Shown in pieces: positions 25,827-35,399 of a DNA stretch of 64,000 bases; the first letter of the stretch is position 1, and each line of letters opens with the position of its first letter. Below the pieces are notes generated by a model. It ran no database searches. It worked only from the letters and a program-made list of their open reading frames with translations, and was not told the DNA's origin. Both the position numbers and the translations under genes were made by a program. The DNA is from Paenibacillus alvei DSM 29 (GTDB lineage Bacteria > Bacillota > Bacilli > Paenibacillales > Paenibacillaceae). The stretch is taken from assembly GCF_000293805.1 (NCBI RefSeq), contig NZ_AMBZ01000006.1, positions 372,001 through 436,000 of the forward strand. Reading direction: 5' to 3'.

Positions 25827-26630
25827 TCAGCGACGATTTTCCTCCATCCACTGAACGGCATAATCAACGAGCTCTCGGACAGGCATTAGCAATGCATCTG
25901 CATTTGCTATTTTCCCGCTGCGCACATAACCAGTATCACGGGCAAAATCAGCCCCAAGCTTTTCAAAGTCATCGGTATTGAAGTCTACATCTTGATACGC
26001 TACCCATGATTTTACACCGTCTACTAACATGGGGGCTTTCGAATTTATAACCTGCTTGCCTGTATAGTTAGCACGATACTCTGCCAAATGAATAGACGTG
26101 TTATTGCGATGCCCAACGCCCAGCAGCATGACACAACCATTGAGCTCATACAGCCTAGCTAATGGAGACTGCTCACCCAAACTGTAATTGAGACTGTGAT
26201 TCGCAATGATCCGCTCCTGGTTCGATCCCCATGCAGCAAAGGAAACCTGTGGATGGCAGCTCCGCACAACCCCGCCCTGCTTCCGAAAAAGCTCCGGTAT
26301 AAGCCCCATTTCCAAGCACGGTGTAAACGCACTATCAAATGCTGGCATATGTTCCCGAATCGGTTCCCACCAAGATTCCTGAACTGGTGGGCATCGCCAT
26401 GTCGATGGATCTGATAAATCCACAGTATGTGTAGGCATGACAAGAGTTCCCTGCTCACCCAGCCGTTCTTCTAGCGCCAATATGACAGCTGACGCGCCGC
26501 CCGCTACCCAACCGCCTAATGATTTCATAGAGGAGTGCAGCAAAAGATTCATTCCCGGCTGCACGCCTAATGCCTCTAAATCTTTGATTAACGTACCGAT
26601 CGTAATTAGTTCCCCGCTCATGACTTCCAT
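25827..26630 (-). CDS. AAC(3) family N-acetyltransferase
   Basis: 267 residues of the Antibiotic_NAT/YokD fold. Signature blocks: LLHSSMKSLGGWVAGGASAVI, GTLVMPTHTVDLSDP, LIPELFRKQGGVVRSCHPQVSFAAWG and LLGVGHRNNTSIHLAEYRA, which include the catalytic His/Glu region. Enzymes of this fold acetylate the 3-amino group of aminoglycosides or other amines. Many chromosomal Bacillota copies have no proven resistance role. AAGGTGGAG precedes the ATG at 26630. Confidence 0.9.
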   Translation of the reverse strand: MEVMSGELITIGTLIKDLEALGVQPGMNLLLHSSMKSLGGWVAGGASAVILALEERLGEQGTLVMPTHTVDLSDPSTWRCPPVQESWWEPIREHMPAFDSAFTPCLEMGLIPELFRKQGGVVRSCHPQVSFAAWGSNQERIIANHSLNYSLGEQSPLARLYELNGCVMLLGVGHRNNTSIHLAEYRANYTGKQVINSKAPMLVDGVKSWVAYQDVDFNTDDFEKLGADFARDTGYVRSGKIANADALLMPVRELVDYAVQWMEENRR

Positions 26631-27072
26631 TTTAACTCCACCTTATCTCTATATTGTTGATTAGGCGTTCGGATATAATAATACTATCTTCCATTTGCTA
26701 TCCGCCTCTAGTACGAGTAAGTAATAGGAGACATTTTTTAATATGAAACGGTTGCCCCCTGGGCTCGTTTGAAAACCGTTATTCTACACAAGCTCTAATA
26801 AATGATACATATCGTAGCAAAATGACCGCTTTCTCGGTGAATAATTATGCATCAGCGGTGCTTCGTTGCCTGCTTGCTCTAATATTCGTCATCCATGATT
26901 CAATCTTCTTACATCTAGTTCATGCTGCTTGCTCCAGCACTAATAAATTGAATGACTAAGCGCTGTTCAAGGTCTTTAAGATTAACTTCCTTTGACATGG
27001 TCTCACTCCTTTATAGAAGTCTTGTCTTCGAAATAATCCTACAGCCGAAAGAGATCACTCATGGTCGATGAA
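26631..27072. other. 442-base stretch, mostly without a gene
   Basis: The only candidate is a 27-codon frame at 26915-26998. A 7-bp inverted repeat AACGGTT/AACCGTT near 26746-26780 has no T-run. Nothing else is supported. Confidence 0.4.
26915..26998 (-). CDS. Possible 27-residue small protein
   Basis: ATG 26998 has AAAGGAGTG 6-8 bases upstream, a strong site. The product MSKEVNLKDLEQRLVIQFIS... is charged then hydrophobic and stops after SSMN. It could be a true small protein or the start of a truncated gene. I do not recognise it. Confidence 0.35.
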   Translation of the reverse strand: MSKEVNLKDLEQRLVIQFISAGASSMN

Positions 27073-27747
27073 TTATGAATTCGTTTTATTCGCAGGCTTG
27101 GAATGGCTTAATAACCATTGATATAATTCTGGATTATTATAAGTTTTCGTCCACGAGTTGTGTTTCGTATTCGGATATACGGTAAGTTTCGCACTGCCGC
27201 CACTTGCTTCGACTGCTTTTACCATCTCTTGCGCCTGTTTAACCGGAGTAACATCGTCATTTTCTCCATGGAATGCCCATATCGGCGTATGTTTAAGTTG
27301 CTTGCTCTTTTCGAGATTTCCGCCACTGCATATCGGAGCTATAGCAGCGAATTTATTCGGATAATCAGCTGCCAGGTTCCATGCCCCGGAGCCCCCCATA
27401 CTTAGGCCTGTGACATATACTTTACTTTCATCAATGTTGTGTGTTGCAATCAATTCATCCAACATGGCAATGACAGCGTCTGTCTCCATTTCCCACATCG
27501 AATTTTGCGGACATTGGGGTGACACGATAACAAAAGGAAATGCCTTGCCGTTGTCAATCAAGTACGGAGGTCCGTGCCGCTTGACCAGCTTAATATCGTT
27601 CTCTCTTTCCCCTGCACCATGCAAGAATAAAAGCAATGGCCACTTCACTGACTTATCGTCACCATACTTATCAGGCAGGTACAACAAGTAATGAATATCT
27701 ACCTGCTTTCTGATTTCACGCTGCAGTCTGTGCTGGACTTGATTCAT
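27073..27747 (-). CDS. Alpha/beta hydrolase, esterase/peptidase type
   Basis: About 224 residues of the prolyl-oligopeptidase/PHB-depolymerase-like esterase group. The strand WPLLLFLHGAGERENDI carries the oxyanion HG. The nucleophile is in VYVTGLSMGGSGAW, the acid in FHGENDDVTPV and the histidine in YPNTKHNSW. There is no signal peptide, so it is cytoplasmic. ATG 27747 has GGAGGGAG upstream, better than the TTG codons just before it. The substrate is unknown. Confidence 0.87.
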   Translation of the reverse strand: MNQVQHRLQREIRKQVDIHYLLYLPDKYGDDKSVKWPLLLFLHGAGERENDIKLVKRHGPPYLIDNGKAFPFVIVSPQCPQNSMWEMETDAVIAMLDELIATHNIDESKVYVTGLSMGGSGAWNLAADYPNKFAAIAPICSGGNLEKSKQLKHTPIWAFHGENDDVTPVKQAQEMVKAVEASGGSAKLTVYPNTKHNSWTKTYNNPELYQWLLSHSKPANKTNS

Positions 27748-27794
27748 CAACAATTCTCCCTCCTCGGTTTACATAATAGGGAACACGTTGCCTA

Positions 27795-28616
27795 TTAAAA
27801 TTTATATCTATAGCCTCTGTAACTCATTTCTCTTTGGAACCCGATTCGCTCTGCAATTGCATTCGATGGCTTATTCGATGCTGTACAGTCCCAGCATATG
27901 CATTGCCCCTGGGAAAATAAATGCTCCACATAGGTACGAACTGCAATCTGCGCGAGCTTACGGCCACGATACTGGTCAATTGTGACAATTCCTAGCGCAT
28001 GAATATGACGGTATCGAAAGCCGGTAATACACAAACTTGCGACAGAATGATTGTGCATCACACAAAATCCACCGCCGTCTTGTAGAAACCGTTCCGTAGA
28101 TTCCCAATAGTCCAATACTCTTGATTCAAGAAATGAATGGTTCAGGATGCTCTTATTTTGCAGCAGCTCCTTCGAAACCTGAACAATCTCATATTCACCG
28201 TCAGGCAATTGGATCGCTTTATGCTTATAATCCGGCAACATTAGAGATCGTACATAAGATATCCATGAGGACAGTTCCCGATCTGCAAACATTTGCTCAA
28301 TCGCTGTATTCCAACTCGGATGAGTGCCAATGCATTCCGCCCACTTGAGCCCTAATTTAAGTGCTTCTTCACGTATTACTTCATCCATATAAACTTTTAT
28401 GCCCCTATTGAAGGACGAATTACTAGCGTCACCAACAAATAAAAAACCGTCTAAATTGCCCTGCCATATTAAAGCGGACTTCGGCGTGTCCGCATGATCG
28501 ACAAATATTCTGCCAGGATTGTTGCCTGCTACGATTGCCTTCGACTCCAGCATCATTGTGCAATTTACAAGATCTGTACATTTATAAAATTGATCGCGTT
28601 CCAGCTCAACTATCAT
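27795..28616 (-). CDS. GNAT acetyltransferase, ZmaR-type family
   Basis: 273 residues. The N-terminal half (MIVELERDQFYKCTDLVNCT...GNLDGFLFVGDASNSSFN) and the C-terminal GNAT core (ALGIVTIDQYRGRKLAQIAVRTYVEH and WDCTASNKPSNAIAERIGFQ) match the GNAT_acetyltr_2 family, which includes zwittermicin A self-resistance protein ZmaR. The substrate here is unknown. ATG 28616 behind GGGAGG is the start; the frame continues upstream but without a site. Confidence 0.8.
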   Translation of the reverse strand: MIVELERDQFYKCTDLVNCTMMLESKAIVAGNNPGRIFVDHADTPKSALIWQGNLDGFLFVGDASNSSFNRGIKVYMDEVIREEALKLGLKWAECIGTHPSWNTAIEQMFADRELSSWISYVRSLMLPDYKHKAIQLPDGEYEIVQVSKELLQNKSILNHSFLESRVLDYWESTERFLQDGGGFCVMHNHSVASLCITGFRYRHIHALGIVTIDQYRGRKLAQIAVRTYVEHLFSQGQCICWDCTASNKPSNAIAERIGFQREMSYRGYRYKF

Positions 28617-28716
28617 ACTTCTTCTTCCTCCCGTTGGAAATGATACATTCCTAACAACGCATACCTTGAATATATCGCGTCCATGCGGTCGATCGCTTGT
28701 GAAAAAACAATACAAA

Positions 28717-29250
28717 TCAAACTTTCCCTTCCTCGTTGACCTGTTCCTCGTGCGCCTTACTCATAATTTCTCGGATAAATGCGACCTTGCCAGCCGTGTA
28801 ATGAACACGATCATGCGGGAATTTAGCCGCCAGAGCATGCTTCAGTTGGACATATTGCTCTTTGGTCGCTGGATGACTGCGCAAATAATTTCGGAAGCGA
28901 ATATGGTTCTGCCACATCTCTCCTGCATATTGATACACATGCAAATGCTCCGTGCCAGCTCTCCACTTCCCTCTGCGGAAGAACAGCCTCTCTGGAAATT
29001 CTGGCTTATGTACATACTCATATCCGATCGCTTGCAGTCGTTCCTTATGCTCATGCTTGACGTCCGCTATTTCTCGTACCCCGAGCATCATATCAATAAC
29101 AGGCTTGGCACCAAGCCCCGGAACGGATGTGCTGCCGATATGCTCTACAGCTATACAAATCGCTGACACTGCTTCCCGAATCTTATCTCGCTCTTCTTCG
29201 TACCTCTTTATCCATTCTGGATTATATGCATCAATGATGACTTGTTCCAT
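28717..29250 (-). CDS. GrpB family protein
   Basis: 177 residues of the GrpB/UPF0157 nucleotidyltransferase-like family: AYNPEWIKRYEEERDKIRE, VEHIGSTSVPGLGAKPVIDMMLGV and a HLHVYQYAGEMWQNHIRFRNYLRSHP block are diagnostic. Function in bacteria is unproven. GAGAGGTGACGAC precedes ATG 29250. A decayed second GrpB gene lies at 49620-49955. Confidence 0.92.
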   Translation of the reverse strand: MEQVIIDAYNPEWIKRYEEERDKIREAVSAICIAVEHIGSTSVPGLGAKPVIDMMLGVREIADVKHEHKERLQAIGYEYVHKPEFPERLFFRRGKWRAGTEHLHVYQYAGEMWQNHIRFRNYLRSHPATKEQYVQLKHALAAKFPHDRVHYTAGKVAFIREIMSKAHEEQVNEEGKV

Positions 29251-29674
29251 GTCGTCACCTCTCTATGCTTTGACTTTTTGCCCAATGCTGCTCACCCCAA
29301 AGACTGTACGGCTTAACTGCCCTCAATTTGTTCCGAGTGTAGTTTTTTCTCCACCTGTCTACCATTTCCTCTTTTTGCTTCGCCTCCCCCCCAACCTACA
29401 GCCTCATGTCCGGAAATGAATTGCCATTTTCTTTACAACAGCGTGTTCGGTTCAAATCGGTATGGCAAAGCACTGTCCTTGGCATTGGACAGGACGTCAG
29501 TTAACCCATCTCGAAGCATCGGACCTGCTGTATTGCTCAGCGGTGATGCTTGACCTCCCAATGCACAGTCTGAGCCAAAGGGATAATGGAGCAATGAGCA
29601 AATAGAGGCGTATTTCCCGATACGCACAAAAAAGGAGAGCCTTAATTCGGCTCCCCTCTCTTTCAAGTGATATA
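29251..29674 (-). other. Stretch with small frames and a possible gene relic
   Basis: A 36-codon frame at 29255-29365 ends on the grpB ribosome site and has only a weak start signal. A further minus-strand frame around 29433-29666 ends GPMLRDGLTDVLSNAKDSAL-PYRFEPNTLL and may be the tail of a lost gene, because its codon use looks natural. Its upstream part overlaps the terminator of the next operon, so it is not an intact gene. Confidence 0.3.
29628..29660 (-). terminator. Terminator of the PEP-hydrolase/Tm-1 operon
   Basis: Minus-strand stem GGGAGCC/GGCTCTCC with a TTTTTT tail, 15 bases past the last gene. Confidence 0.85.
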
Positions 29675-30508
29675 TTATGCCTTTAGCTTTACATTTTTGA
29701 ACGCTTCCGCTTGCTGTCTAATTCCAACCTCAGCTGCAAACCGCTCAATGCTCGATGCACCGAAGAATCCATCAATGCCAGTCGTATGCTCGAAAATGTA
29801 TTGTGCATCTTCAGGATCCGCGATCGGACCACCGTGGCAAATGACCAGAAGATCCGGATTGATGGAACGGCCGGCATCCGCAATCGCTTGTACTCGTTTC
29901 GCGCAATCCTCAAGCGTCAACGCTGTCTTCGCTCCGATAGTCCCTTTCGTCGTCAAGCCCATATGTGCAACCAAGATGTCTGCTCCCGCTTTTGCCATCT
30001 TAATCGCCTGCTCCTCATCAAATACATACGGAGTGGTCAGCATATCGAGCTCGTGTGCTTGGCGAATCATTTCTACCTCAAGGTCATAGCCCATGCCAGT
30101 TTCTTCGAGGTTTGCTCTGAATACGCCGTCGATCAAGCCGACAGTCGGGAAGTTTTGCACACCAGCAAATCCCTGTTCCTTCAACTGCTTCAAGAACACT
30201 TCCATGATGCGAAACGGATCTGTACCGCATACACCTGCCAGCACAGGTGTGTTCTTTACTACAGGCAATACCTCTGCACCCATATCGACAACAATCTTAT
30301 TGGCATCGCCATACGGGAGAAGCCCTGCCAGTGAGCCCCGTCCAGCCATGCGATACCGACCCGAATTGTAAATAATGATAAGGTCTACTCCACCTGCTTC
30401 ACCGCTTTTAGCGGATATTCCTGTTCCTGCTCCTGCTCCTAGAATCATTTCACCTTTCGCAACTTGTTGTTTGAGTTTGTTGATCATGTCTTGGCGAGAT
30501 TGTTTCAT
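29675..30508 (-). CDS. Phosphoenolpyruvate hydrolase family TIM-barrel protein
   Basis: 277 residues matching the PEP_hydrolase family (PF09370-type): [76 protein letters not shown] and [15 protein letters not shown]. The family is a TIM barrel related to PEP mutases, and its natural reaction is not settled. Its ATG overlaps the stop of the Tm-1-like gene by four bases (ATGA), so the two are translationally coupled. It is the last gene of a three-gene operon. Confidence 0.92.
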   Translation of the reverse strand: MKQSRQDMINKLKQQVAKGEMILGAGAGTGISAKSGEAGGVDLIIIYNSGRYRMAGRGSLAGLLPYGDANKIVVDMGAEVLPVVKNTPVLAGVCGTDPFRIMEVFLKQLKEQGFAGVQNFPTVGLIDGVFRANLEETGMGYDLEVEMIRQAHELDMLTTPYVFDEEQAIKMAKAGADILVAHMGLTTKGTIGAKTALTLEDCAKRVQAIADAGRSINPDLLVICHGGPIADPEDAQYIFEHTTGIDGFFGASSIERFAAEVGIRQQAEAFKNVKLKA

Positions 30509-31748
30509 TTTACTTCCTCCTTGTTGCTGTTCTTGTTGGTGCTGTACTTCATAAGCTCGATTAGCTTCTGAGCTGCTGCTACGGCAAAATTTGCATCGTT
30601 AATGTCGCTATCGAGCTCGATAAGCTCTACAGCGTCCTTATTGATATGAGTTCGAATGGTGTTAAATAGCGCCTCATCCTCCGCCGGTCCATAGAACGGC
30701 TGGCCCTCTACATCCAGTGCAGATACTCCCTTCAAGGGCAGCATCAACACCGTTGGTGCAGTCGCCTGATTCAGCTTCTCTGCAAGGATTTTGCCGAGTA
30801 GTATGTTTTCCTCAACCGTAGTTCGCATGAGCGTGACGGACGGATTATGCTTGTAAAAATTCCGATTCTGGAACCGCTCCGGCACCGTATCGAACGGCCC
30901 GAAGTTCACCATATCCAGCGCTCCTGTTGATACGACCTGCGGCACTTGTGCACGCGCAGCCGCTTCCAGCCGATGCGGCCCAGCGTTCAGCACGCCTCCA
31001 ACCAATTCGTCGCACCATTCAGTCGTAGTTAAATCCAGAACACCTTCAAAATAGTTGGATTCGATCAGTCGTTCCATCGTTTTGCCGCCAGCACCTGTCG
31101 CATGGAATACAATAACCTCATAACCCTGCTGCTCCAAGTATTCCCTAGCTTGATTGACACATGGCGTGGTAACGCCGAACATGGTTGCTGCAACAAGCGG
31201 CTTCTTTTCTACATCAATCGCAGTCTCTTCCTTCACCATGCCTGCAATCGCCAATGCTGCATTCGTAAATATGCGGGTAGAAATCGAGTTCAAGCCTGAT
31301 ACGTCGACGATTGATGGGTACATCATAATATCACTTGTCCCCACATATTGGGATACGTTGCCTGATGCAACCGTCGACACCATGATCTTCGGCACTCCGA
31401 TTGGCAGCGCTCTCATTCCTGGGGTGACTATGGATGTTCCTCCTGAGCCGCCGAAGGAGAGAATACCGTCGAACTTGCCTTCCCGATAAAGGCGAGGAAT
31501 CAACTTTTCCATCCCTTTGGCCAATACCTCTGTTGCCAAGGCACGATTTTTTGGGAGGCAATCTCATGGATGTCCGCTTGCACCTCCTGAGCGACCTCCT
31601 CATTTGACACGTCCGGAACGAACATCGGATCAAATACTCCGCTGTGAATCGTAAGCGTATTCAACCCAAGGCCTTGCAAAATGTCCTTTACGAATAGAAA
31701 CTCTTTACCTTTGGAGTCGAACGTACCGACTATCGCAACCGTTTTCAA
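30505..31748 (-). CDS. Tm-1-like ATP-binding protein (UPF0261), frame broken
   Basis: The gene starts at TTG 31748 behind [28 protein letters not shown] is the Tm-1 ATP-binding start. After HEIASQK the frame runs into a stop, while the next frame carries on [38 protein letters not shown] and the C-terminal domain. One extra A in the A6 run at 31547-31552 joins both parts into 414 residues, the normal length. The tomato Tm-1 relative binds a viral replicase; bacterial members usually pair with a PEP-hydrolase-type barrel, as here. Confidence 0.88.
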
Positions 31749-31856
31749 TATAACAACCTCCTTATCAAGTGGAAGTATATGAACTACTATCTAAGCCGGC
31801 TTACCATTCAAGTATAGGCTGAATCCTGTTCGGATACATGTGTATTTGTACGATAT

Positions 31857-33056
31857 TCATGTGTTTTTGTATTGTCGTTGGTATTCTCTCGGGGATTTCC
31901 CTGTCTTCTTTTTAAACGTTTTGCTGAAATGTGCGTAATCATTGTAGCCGACCAGACTAGAGAGCTCTGACAGTTCCAACTCACTCTCCTTCATAAGCTC
32001 GATCGCCTTATTGATTCGGAATCGTGTCAGGTACTCCGGGAATGTGCATCCGACTTCTTTTTTGAACAAATGACTGAGATGTGTTCTTGAAATGTGCGCA
32101 ACCTGTGCCAGCTCCGCAAACGAGATGTCATTCCTATAATTCGTCTCCACGTATTCCTTCACGAACTGTACGTAATCGTAATGTTTCGTCACACCCTCCA
32201 GCATTTTATGCAGCAGCTTGTCCTGCTCTGTTAGCCCCACTTCCTTGAAATCAATCGCTGTCTTCGTAATTGCAGCCTCCGATGGGATTCGTTCGAAGGA
32301 TGATCCTCCCAGGTAACCAACCGCCCCTGTATTGTCATACATGTACTTCACATCTGTCGGCGTATTGACAGGACCGCCATATATCATTTTGAATACATGG
32401 GGATTACTATCTTGGCAAGCTTTGAAAATATCTGACGCTAATTCTGCAGCTGCCTTCAAGGAGAGCACCTTCGCCGCACCCAATATGCCGCCCTTGGTAA
32501 ATCCTAAGTGCGCGCAGATCACATCCGCTCCCGCATCCGCCATCTGACACGCCTGCTCCCGATTGAACACGAACGCAATCGTGAACATTCCCATACTGCT
32601 CGCAATCCGAATAGCCTCCACTTCTGCATCGAAGCCAATCCCCTCTTCCTGAAGCGCCTCCCCGTACACGCCGCCAATCAGTCCTACAGTCGGATAATTA
32701 TTAATCCCTGAAAATCCTTTATCGCGTATTTCTTGTATATAGGCTTCTAATTGTATGGTTGGATCCGTCGCGCATAAGCCGAATAATACCGGCACCTCTC
32801 TCACGAGCGGTACAATTTCCTTCGAGCCAAATTCCATAACCATCTCATTGCAATTGCCGAAAGGCAAAAGTCCCCCTAATGAGCTCAGTCCCATCTGTCT
32901 GAAGCGACCCGAATTCAAGGCCAAGATGAAATCAGCGCCACCCTTAACCGCATATCTTGCAGATATCCCCGCTCCCGCTGCAACGCCAATAATATGCCCA
33001 TTCGATGTTAACTGGGCGTGCAATCTATTTCGTATCGTTTCGCGGTCAAAATACAC
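31857..33056 (-). CDS. PEP-hydrolase-type barrel fused to AraC DNA-binding domain
   Basis: 399 residues. Residues 1-275 are a PEP-hydrolase-family barrel (IIGVAAGAGISARYAVKGGAD, NSGRFRQMGLSSLGGLLPFGN, GINNYPTVGLIGGVYG, MIYGGPVNTPTDVKYM). Residues 295-399 are an AraC/XylS double HTH (ISFAELAQVAHISRTHLSHLF ... LVGYNDYAHFSKTFKKKTG). The barrel copies the product of the operon's last gene, so it probably senses the same ligand. GTG 33056 has AAGGAGGTG upstream. It is followed by the Tm-1-like gene after 108 bases. Confidence 0.93.
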   Translation of the reverse strand: MYFDRETIRNRLHAQLTSNGHIIGVAAGAGISARYAVKGGADFILALNSGRFRQMGLSSLGGLLPFGNCNEMVMEFGSKEIVPLVREVPVLFGLCATDPTIQLEAYIQEIRDKGFSGINNYPTVGLIGGVYGEALQEEGIGFDAEVEAIRIASSMGMFTIAFVFNREQACQMADAGADVICAHLGFTKGGILGAAKVLSLKAAAELASDIFKACQDSNPHVFKMIYGGPVNTPTDVKYMYDNTGAVGYLGGSSFERIPSEAAITKTAIDFKEVGLTEQDKLLHKMLEGVTKHYDYVQFVKEYVETNYRNDISFAELAQVAHISRTHLSHLFKKEVGCTFPEYLTRFRINKAIELMKESELELSELSSLVGYNDYAHFSKTFKKKTGKSPREYQRQYKNT

Positions 33057-33200
33057 GATGGTGCACCTCCTTCTAAACTACTGAACATCCCTGGCTGCTT
33101 ATGTAATCCATCTTATTGTGAATATCATAACATTCTACATGCGACGGGTCGAATTTCATCTGATTTCTCTGAGGATATCGCAAAAAACTGTTCATTACAT

Positions 33201-33235
33201 AAAAAAGCAGCTTACAAAGAAATTAGTAAGCTGCT
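33201..33235 (-). terminator. Terminator of the small membrane protein gene
   Basis: A perfect 10-bp stem AGCAGCTTAC/GTAAGCTGCT, followed on the minus strand by TTTTTT. Confidence 0.9.
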
Positions 33236-33244
33236 GAAATCATC

Positions 33245-33463
33245 TTATTCCGTTTTCCTCATTGTCCGCCGCTGTGCAAGCAAACTGAGCAGAGCTGCCG
33301 TATTGCCCATCGCTAAAAAGAGGGATACGCTCGCAACGAACATCGTTTCCGACAGCATCTCTTTACCGCCTCTATATTCACTCACCATAAGGATTGCAGA
33401 TATACAGAATACGATACAACATGTAAGCACAGCATAAAAACGCCGCTGGATTCTCTTCTCCAT
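33245..33463 (-). CDS. Small two-helix membrane protein
   Basis: 72 residues with helices AVLTCCIVFCISAILMVSE and FVASVSLFLAMGNTAALLSLL, basic at both ends. AGGAGG lies 8 bases before ATG 33463 and a strong terminator follows the stop, so it is a genuine single-gene unit. I do not recognise the family. Confidence 0.7.
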   Translation of the reverse strand: MEKRIQRRFYAVLTCCIVFCISAILMVSEYRGGKEMLSETMFVASVSLFLAMGNTAALLSLLAQRRTMRKTE

Positions 33464-33708
33464 TCACATAACCTCCTAACAATCCGCCGTTCCGTCCTTT
33501 TTTCAAAACATTCTCTATGGTCACTACTAATATGGTCACATTTATTTTCATTACAGAACTCGTGATTCAAAAATTTACTCCTCCTCATTGCCCACAACCC
33601 ATTTAAGGTGCATAATACGAGTAAGCACTACCAACATAAGGAAACAAGGAAATTCTCACCTATGAGTATTATACCTAAGATCTCAGACAGATAAAGGAGG
33701 AGTTTTCG

Positions 33709-34278
33709 ATGATGACCCAGGCGGAAATCTCTATCGCCAACCATTATCTCCATGTCGTAACTGAGAGATTTGTCGAGTTGAAAAAGATGGCTGAACGAAC
33801 GTTTGAGCAGTTAAACGAAAATGAGTGGAACTGGTCTTACAACGAGGAATCGAACAGCATTGCCGTGATCGTGCAGCATATGAGCGGCAATATGATCTCA
33901 CGGTGGACCGATTTCCTCACAACTGACGGGGAGAAACAGAATCGGGATCGCGACGGAGAATTCGAGGGCAGCATGAGAAGCCGGGAATCGCTGCTGGACG
34001 TGTGGAATCAAGGGTGGAGGGTTTTTCTGGATACGCTTCATTCGCTAACAGCAGACGATCTTACCAAAACAATTACAATACGCCAACAGCCGCATACCGT
34101 CATCGAAGCTATTGAACGACAAATGTCCCATTACGCCTACCATGTAGGTCAGATTGTATATACAGCTAAGCAGTTGAAATCTGAGGAATGGAGCACGCTT
34201 TCTATACCGAGAAAAAACAATGACACATACCGTCTAACATCCATAAAAACAAAAGCGCCGCTCACCCTAATTTTGTGA
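33709..34278 (+). CDS. DUF1572 / DinB-like protein
   Basis: 189 residues of the DinB/DUF1572 four-helix fold: NHYLHVVTERFVELKKMAERTF, IAVIVQHMSGNMISRWTDFL and QMSHYAYHVGQIVYTAKQLK contain the three metal-binding histidines typical of this fold. Some members are bacillithiol-dependent S-transferases; the role here is unknown. AAAGGAGGAG precedes ATG 33709. Its last codons overlap the convergent kinase gene by 12 bases within a shared terminator. Confidence 0.88.
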   Translation: MMTQAEISIANHYLHVVTERFVELKKMAERTFEQLNENEWNWSYNEESNSIAVIVQHMSGNMISRWTDFLTTDGEKQNRDRDGEFEGSMRSRESLLDVWNQGWRVFLDTLHSLTADDLTKTITIRQQPHTVIEAIERQMSHYAYHVGQIVYTAKQLKSEEWSTLSIPRKNNDTYRLTSIKTKAPLTLIL

Positions 34279-34287
34279 AACGGCGCT
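34252..34287. terminator. Shared terminator inside overlapping convergent gene ends
   Basis: Stem AGCGCCG/CGGCGCT with a T-run on the minus strand (TTTTGTTTTT). It overlaps the stop codons of both the DUF1572 gene and the histidine kinase. Confidence 0.75.
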
Positions 34288-35399
34288 GTCTTCATTTCGG
34301 GTCACAGATTGGACGGAAGCATCCAAGGGAAGCTTGACTGAGAACGTTGCTCCCTCCCCCTTTACACTTGTAACGTCAATCACCCCATGGTGAAGCTGAA
34401 CAATTTTCTGCACGATAGATAGTCCCAGCCCATTGCCCCCGGCGGCACGGTTCCGTGATGCATCTGCCTTGAAAAATCGTTCAAACAGATGTGGGATATG
34501 CGCTTCATCAATTCCGATACCACTATCCGCAACATTTACCTCCACGATATGCCCCATCTGATGCGCTTCAATATGAATCGAACCACCCTCAGGTGTAAAC
34601 TTGATCGCATTGTGTACAAGATTCATCCATACTTGACTCAGCATTTCTTGATTTGCAACAATCTCGATTTTGTCCAGATTCAGATCCAGCTCAATTTTCT
34701 TTTCCAGCCATTGCGGCTCACTGACGAGCGCAATATTGCGAAGCTGCTGATCCAAGCGATAGCTTTTCAGCTCCATTGGATGATGCTCTGATTCCAGTGA
34801 GGTTAGCTTCAGCAGGTTCTCACTAAGCTTGGAGAGCCTCATCGTTTCCATTTCAATGATTTGCAGGTAATTTTGCCGCTCTTCCTCGCTTATCTCCTCA
34901 CTTTGCAAAGCACGGGCAAACCCGCGAATTGAAGTTAGCGGCGATTGAATCTCATGTGACACATTCGATATAAATTCCTGTCGCATCTGCTCCATTACCC
35001 CTAAGCTATCCGCCATTTGGTCAATCCCCTCGACGAGGGAGCCGTATTCATCTCGGAAATCCTCATGCATCGGGATACTGACGTCAAAGTTTCCTTGGGA
35101 ATTTTTTTTAGCGCATCAAGAATCAATTGATAAAATTTAACATGCTTCATACGCATAAATGGGAACATAATCGCAAGAACCATGATGAAAAATAGCACGC
35201 CCATCACACATAAAACGAGAAAGGCCCAATAGCTGTCCCGTCTCCACCCCAGCCAATTCATCAGATACGGATTAATGAAATAGGACAATGACCAAACTCC
35301 CAAAATGATCAGTAATATAGTACCGATCCCTGTAATAAATTTCAGAACCCGACCTGTTTTTGTCAGCTTAAAGGCTGCATATCGCTTACGAAGGGTCAT
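34267..35399 (-). CDS. Sensor histidine kinase, frame broken
   Basis: The start overlaps the response-regulator stop (ATGA). The first part has two membrane helices (TGIGTILLIILGVWSLSYFI and FLVLCVMGVLFFIMVLAIMF) and runs to FYQLILDALKK. The second holds HAMP remnant, H-box FISNVSHEIQSPLTSIRGF, N-box MNLVHNAIKF, DSGIGI and GNGLGLSIV. One extra A in the run of eight at 35102-35109 restores a single protein of 377 residues (KKNSQGNFDVSIPMHEDF). As written the kinase would be cut between its membrane and catalytic parts. Confidence 0.88.

Noticed and set aside
26741..26785. Inverted repeat AACGGTT/AACCGTT as a terminator
   Set aside because: No T-run on either strand and not next to a gene end.
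28952..29419. 155-codon plus-strand frame opposite grpB
   Set aside because: Shadow of the GrpB gene; no ribosome site and no family match.
29711..30334. 207-codon plus-strand frame opposite the PEP-hydrolase-type gene
   Set aside because: Shadow frame with cysteine- and histidine-rich composition typical of antisense translation.
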